Shown piece by piece: positions 13,211-15,534 of a DNA stretch of 15,534 nucleotides. Both the position numbers and the translations under genes were made by a program. The notes below the pieces were generated by a model. The model did not search any database and was not told the DNA's origin. It saw only the letters and a program-made list of their open reading frames with translations. Source of the stretch: Desulfuromonadaceae bacterium (GTDB lineage: Bacteria > Desulfobacterota > Desulfuromonadia > Desulfuromonadales > Desulfuromonadaceae); contig JAMOOS010000073.1 in NCBI GenBank assembly GCA_027065245.1, positions 1-15,534 on the forward strand. Direction: 5' to 3'. How positions within the stretch are numbered: position 1 is the stretch's first letter; each line of letters begins with the position of its first letter.

Positions 13211-15190
13211 GTGGGTAATCTTGACAGAATAACTGGTTGTCTGGTGCTGCTGGCTCTGGCGTTCAGTGTGGCGCTAACGACGGTTCCCGCCGCGGCTGAA
13301 AGCGGTAACGGTGGAATCACCCTCAATTTTAAAAAAGTTGAGCTGGCTACCCTTATCGATACCATCAGCGAGCTTACCGGGAAAAACTTTGTTTACGACG
13401 ATTCGGTGCGCGGCAAGGTAACCATCATCTCCAGCCATGAGATGAGTCGTGAGGAAGCCTATCATTTGTTTCTTACTGTGCTCAATATCAAAGGTTACAC
13501 GGTGGTTCCCAGCGGCAGCGTCAACAAGATTGTGGCCATCAAAAATGCCAAGGAAAGCGCAATCCCTGCCGCTGCAGCTGGTGACAGCGATCAATTTATT
13601 ACCCGCATGATCACCCTCAAGCATGTTAATGCCAGCGATATTGCATCATCCATTCTCAGCCCGCTTATTCCCAGAACCAGCAATATTGCCGTGTATCAGC
13701 CGTCCAATACCCTGATTCTTACCGACAGTGCTGCCAATATTTCGCGGCTGGTGCAGATTATAAGAAAACTCGATGTTCCCGGTGCCATTCGCCAGTTGCG
13801 CCTGATTCCGCTTAAATTCGCCAATGCCACTGATGTCGCCGCCATGTGCGAGGAGATTGTCAACGGTAAAAAAGAGCGTGCTGTTGCTGTGGCGCCGCGA
13901 GTTCTTAATGTGAACAGTACTGTGGTTCCTACACGCATTATCCCTTATGAGCGCACCAACTGCCTGATTGTGATGGCCACCAGTGCCAAACTGGCTACCA
14001 TTATGGCGGTGGTGGAAAAACTGGATAAAAAAACCACCAGCACCCAGTCACGTATCAATCTGTATTATCTGGAAAACGCCGACGCCGAAACCCTGGCAAA
14101 AACCCTGAATCGGATGATAAGTGGCAGCGATGACGGTGGAAAAAAAGCGCGTAACGGCCAACGCCCCATTGCTGCTCTGCATACCGATGTGAGCATTACC
14201 GCCGACAAACCTACCAACGCCCTGATTGTCAACGCCACACCGGAGGACTACCTGATTATCAAGGATATCATCAAGCAGCTGGATATCCGCCGTAAGCAGG
14301 TGTATGTGGAGGCGCTGATCATGGAACTGTCCATGGATGCCACCGAGCAGCTGGGGGTAAGCCTGCAGGGTGGTTTTGAGGTGGGTGATGAAGGGGTGGT
14401 GGCCATCTCCACCAACAAACCTGTCGGTATCGTCGGCCCCGATCTGTTGAGCAAATCGGTGAAAGGGTTGCTGGCCGGAGGTTTCAGCAAACTGATTGAG
14501 TACACCAACAGCGATGGCGAGATTGTCAGGATTCCGGCTTTTTCCGCCCTGATTCAGCTCTCCAAAGGCAGTAGTGACATCAATATTCTGTCGGCGCCGC
14601 GCCTGCTGACCTCCGATAATGAAGAGGCGGAAATTGTCGTTGGTCGCAATGTACCTATCATCACCTCGCGCCTCAACGATCCCGGCGGCAGCAGCGGTAT
14701 TACCCAGAGCGTGGCGGTGGAGCGCAAAGACGTGGCTCTTACCCTGCGCTTTACCCCCCAGATTGCCGAAGGCGATTATGTGCGTCTCAAAGTGTATCAG
14801 GAGACCACCGATCTGGTGGCCGATGCCCTCAGCGTCGGCGATGTCAACGATGTCGGCCCCACTTTTACCACGCGCAAAATCAGCAATACGGTGATGGCTA
14901 AAGATGGTCAGACGGTGGTGCTGGGCGGTCTTATCTCCACCCACAGTGTCAACAAGGAGACCAAAGTGCCGTTTCTCGGCGATATCCCTGTTCTGGGCTG
15001 GTTGTTTAAAACCAGTGAAGTGGTGGACCAAAAAACCAACCTGTTGATTTTTATCACGCCGCGTATCATCAAGGATGCCAAATTGCTCAATGAGATTACC
15101 CTGGGCAACCGGCGGGAGATGGACGCCATTCAGGCGCAGCAGCGAGGAGCCGCCACGGATAGTGACAACAGCGGTGCCAGCGGAGAGTAA
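13211..15190 (+). CDS. gspD: GspD, type II secretion outer-membrane secretin
   Basis: GspD forms the outer-membrane channel of the type II secretion system. The 659-residue product has a signal peptide ending near Ala-Ala-Ala-Glu (about residue 29). N0 follows (about 35-112, ITLNFKKVELATLIDTI), then N1 (about 129-195), N2 (about 195-275) and N3 (about 282-375), the KH-like ring domains, and the secretin domain (about 360-625). The last carries ILSAPRLLTSDNEEAEIVVG, DGQTVVLGGLI, VPFLGDIPVLGWLF and the terminal NLLIFITPRII. The roughly 40-residue tail is Gln/Ser/Gly/Asp-rich and shows no pilotin-binding S-domain that I can recognise. The start is GTG 13211, with AGGGAG ten bases upstream. Four N-domains and the gspC/gspE neighbours distinguish it from the pilus secretin at 1062. 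Confidence 0.96.
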   Translation: MGNLDRITGCLVLLALAFSVALTTVPAAAESGNGGITLNFKKVELATLIDTISELTGKNFVYDDSVRGKVTIISSHEMSREEAYHLFLTVLNIKGYTVVPSGSVNKIVAIKNAKESAIPAAAAGDSDQFITRMITLKHVNASDIASSILSPLIPRTSNIAVYQPSNTLILTDSAANISRLVQIIRKLDVPGAIRQLRLIPLKFANATDVAAMCEEIVNGKKERAVAVAPRVLNVNSTVVPTRIIPYERTNCLIVMATSAKLATIMAVVEKLDKKTTSTQSRINLYYLENADAETLAKTLNRMISGSDDGGKKARNGQRPIAALHTDVSITADKPTNALIVNATPEDYLIIKDIIKQLDIRRKQVYVEALIMELSMDATEQLGVSLQGGFEVGDEGVVAISTNKPVGIVGPDLLSKSVKGLLAGGFSKLIEYTNSDGEIVRIPAFSALIQLSKGSSDINILSAPRLLTSDNEEAEIVVGRNVPIITSRLNDPGGSSGITQSVAVERKDVALTLRFTPQIAEGDYVRLKVYQETTDLVADALSVGDVNDVGPTFTTRKISNTVMAKDGQTVVLGGLISTHSVNKETKVPFLGDIPVLGWLFKTSEVVDQKTNLLIFITPRIIKDAKLLNEITLGNRREMDAIQAQQRGAATDSDNSGASGE

Positions 15191-15193
15191 TCG

Positions 15194-15534
15194 ATGGGGC
15201 AGAGGCAGCTGATCGGGGAGATTCTGGTGCAGCAGGGCGCGGTGAATGGCGGGCAGGTTGAGGCCGCGTTATGTGTGCAGCAGCAGGATGAGCGGCGTCT
15301 GGGCGAGCTGCTGCTGGCGGAGGGGGCGCTGACGACGGTGCAGCTGTACACGGCATTGGCGCAGCAGCTGGATGTCGCCTATATGCGCGAGCTTCCCGAT
15401 GTGGTCGGCGATGCCGCCCTGCTGGAACTGCTGCCCCTTGGTTATGCGCGTCAGCATCAGATTATGCCGCTGGTACGGCAGGAAAACTCCCTGCTGGCGG
15501 TGCTGGCCGATCCGTTTGATTTTGATGCCGTCAA
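15194..15534 (+). CDS. gspE: GspE, type II secretion ATPase (N-terminal part only)
   Basis: The gene runs off the right edge after 113 codons, so the ATPase core is not visible. GspE is the cytoplasmic hexameric ATPase driving pseudopilus assembly. The visible part is the GspE_N/MshEN-type N-terminal domain. It contains two related segments, LIGEILVQQGAV (about 6-17) and RLGELLLAEGALT (about 35-47), each followed by a Leu/Gln-rich helix, and then the second subdomain (LELLPLGYARQHQIMPL and LLAVLADPFDFDAV). The LP.GYA..H.I.PL and .ADP.D.DAV patterns are typical of this ATPase family. The start is ATG 15194, with GGAGA seven bases upstream, three bases after the gspD stop. PilB/MshE-type ATPases share this N-domain, but the gspC-gspD context favours GspE. 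Confidence 0.88.
   Translation, partial: MGQRQLIGEILVQQGAVNGGQVEAALCVQQQDERRLGELLLAEGALTTVQLYTALAQQLDVAYMRELPDVVGDAALLELLPLGYARQHQIMPLVRQENSLLAVLADPFDFDAV

Noticed and set aside
14048..15031. Minus-strand open frame (327 codons) opposite gspD
   Set aside because: Shadow of gspD, with no recognisable domain or start signal.

Overview
The window reads as chromosomal core sequence of a Gram-negative bacterium, most likely a Desulfuromonadales/Geobacter-type deltaproteobacterium (Desulfuromonas, Pelobacter or a relative). This rests on two secretin systems (type IV pilus and type II secretion), a Roadblock/LC7 protein next to a TPR protein, a futalosine-route menaquinone gene (mqnA) and mixed, mid-range base composition. 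All supported genes lie on the + strand. No transposase, integrase, phage gene or CRISPR array was seen.

Bases 1-3263 are the end of a type IV pilus assembly operon: pilO (5' end outside the window), pilP and pilQ. These form the inner-membrane to outer-membrane alignment and secretin part of the machine. A strong intrinsic terminator follows pilQ. Bases 3334-9524 are a long co-directional housekeeping run: aroK, aroB, a TPR protein, a Roadblock/LC7 protein, aroQ, an M24 (Xaa-Pro) peptidase, accB and accC. It makes aromatic precursors and malonyl-CoA, and the TPR/Roadblock pair is the uncharacterised part. A terminator closes accC.

Bases 9594-10418 encode MqnA, which takes chorismate, the end product of the shikimate pathway served by aroK, aroB and aroQ, into menaquinone synthesis. 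Next comes an isolated tRNA-Leu(UAA) gene with its own promoter and terminator. Bases 10786-12105 encode an unrecognised large lipoprotein with ten consecutive glycines after the lipidated cysteine, Ig-like segments and three EF-hand-loop-like acidic repeats. It too is followed by a terminator.

From 12318 a type II secretion operon begins: gspC, gspD and the 5' end of gspE, which runs off the right edge. The GspE N-terminus resembles the MshEN c-di-GMP-binding fold. I see no clearly new system. The parts most worth a second look are the TPR-Roadblock pair, the lipoprotein beside the secretion operon, and the terminator hairpins sitting almost on the start codons of aroK and mqnA.
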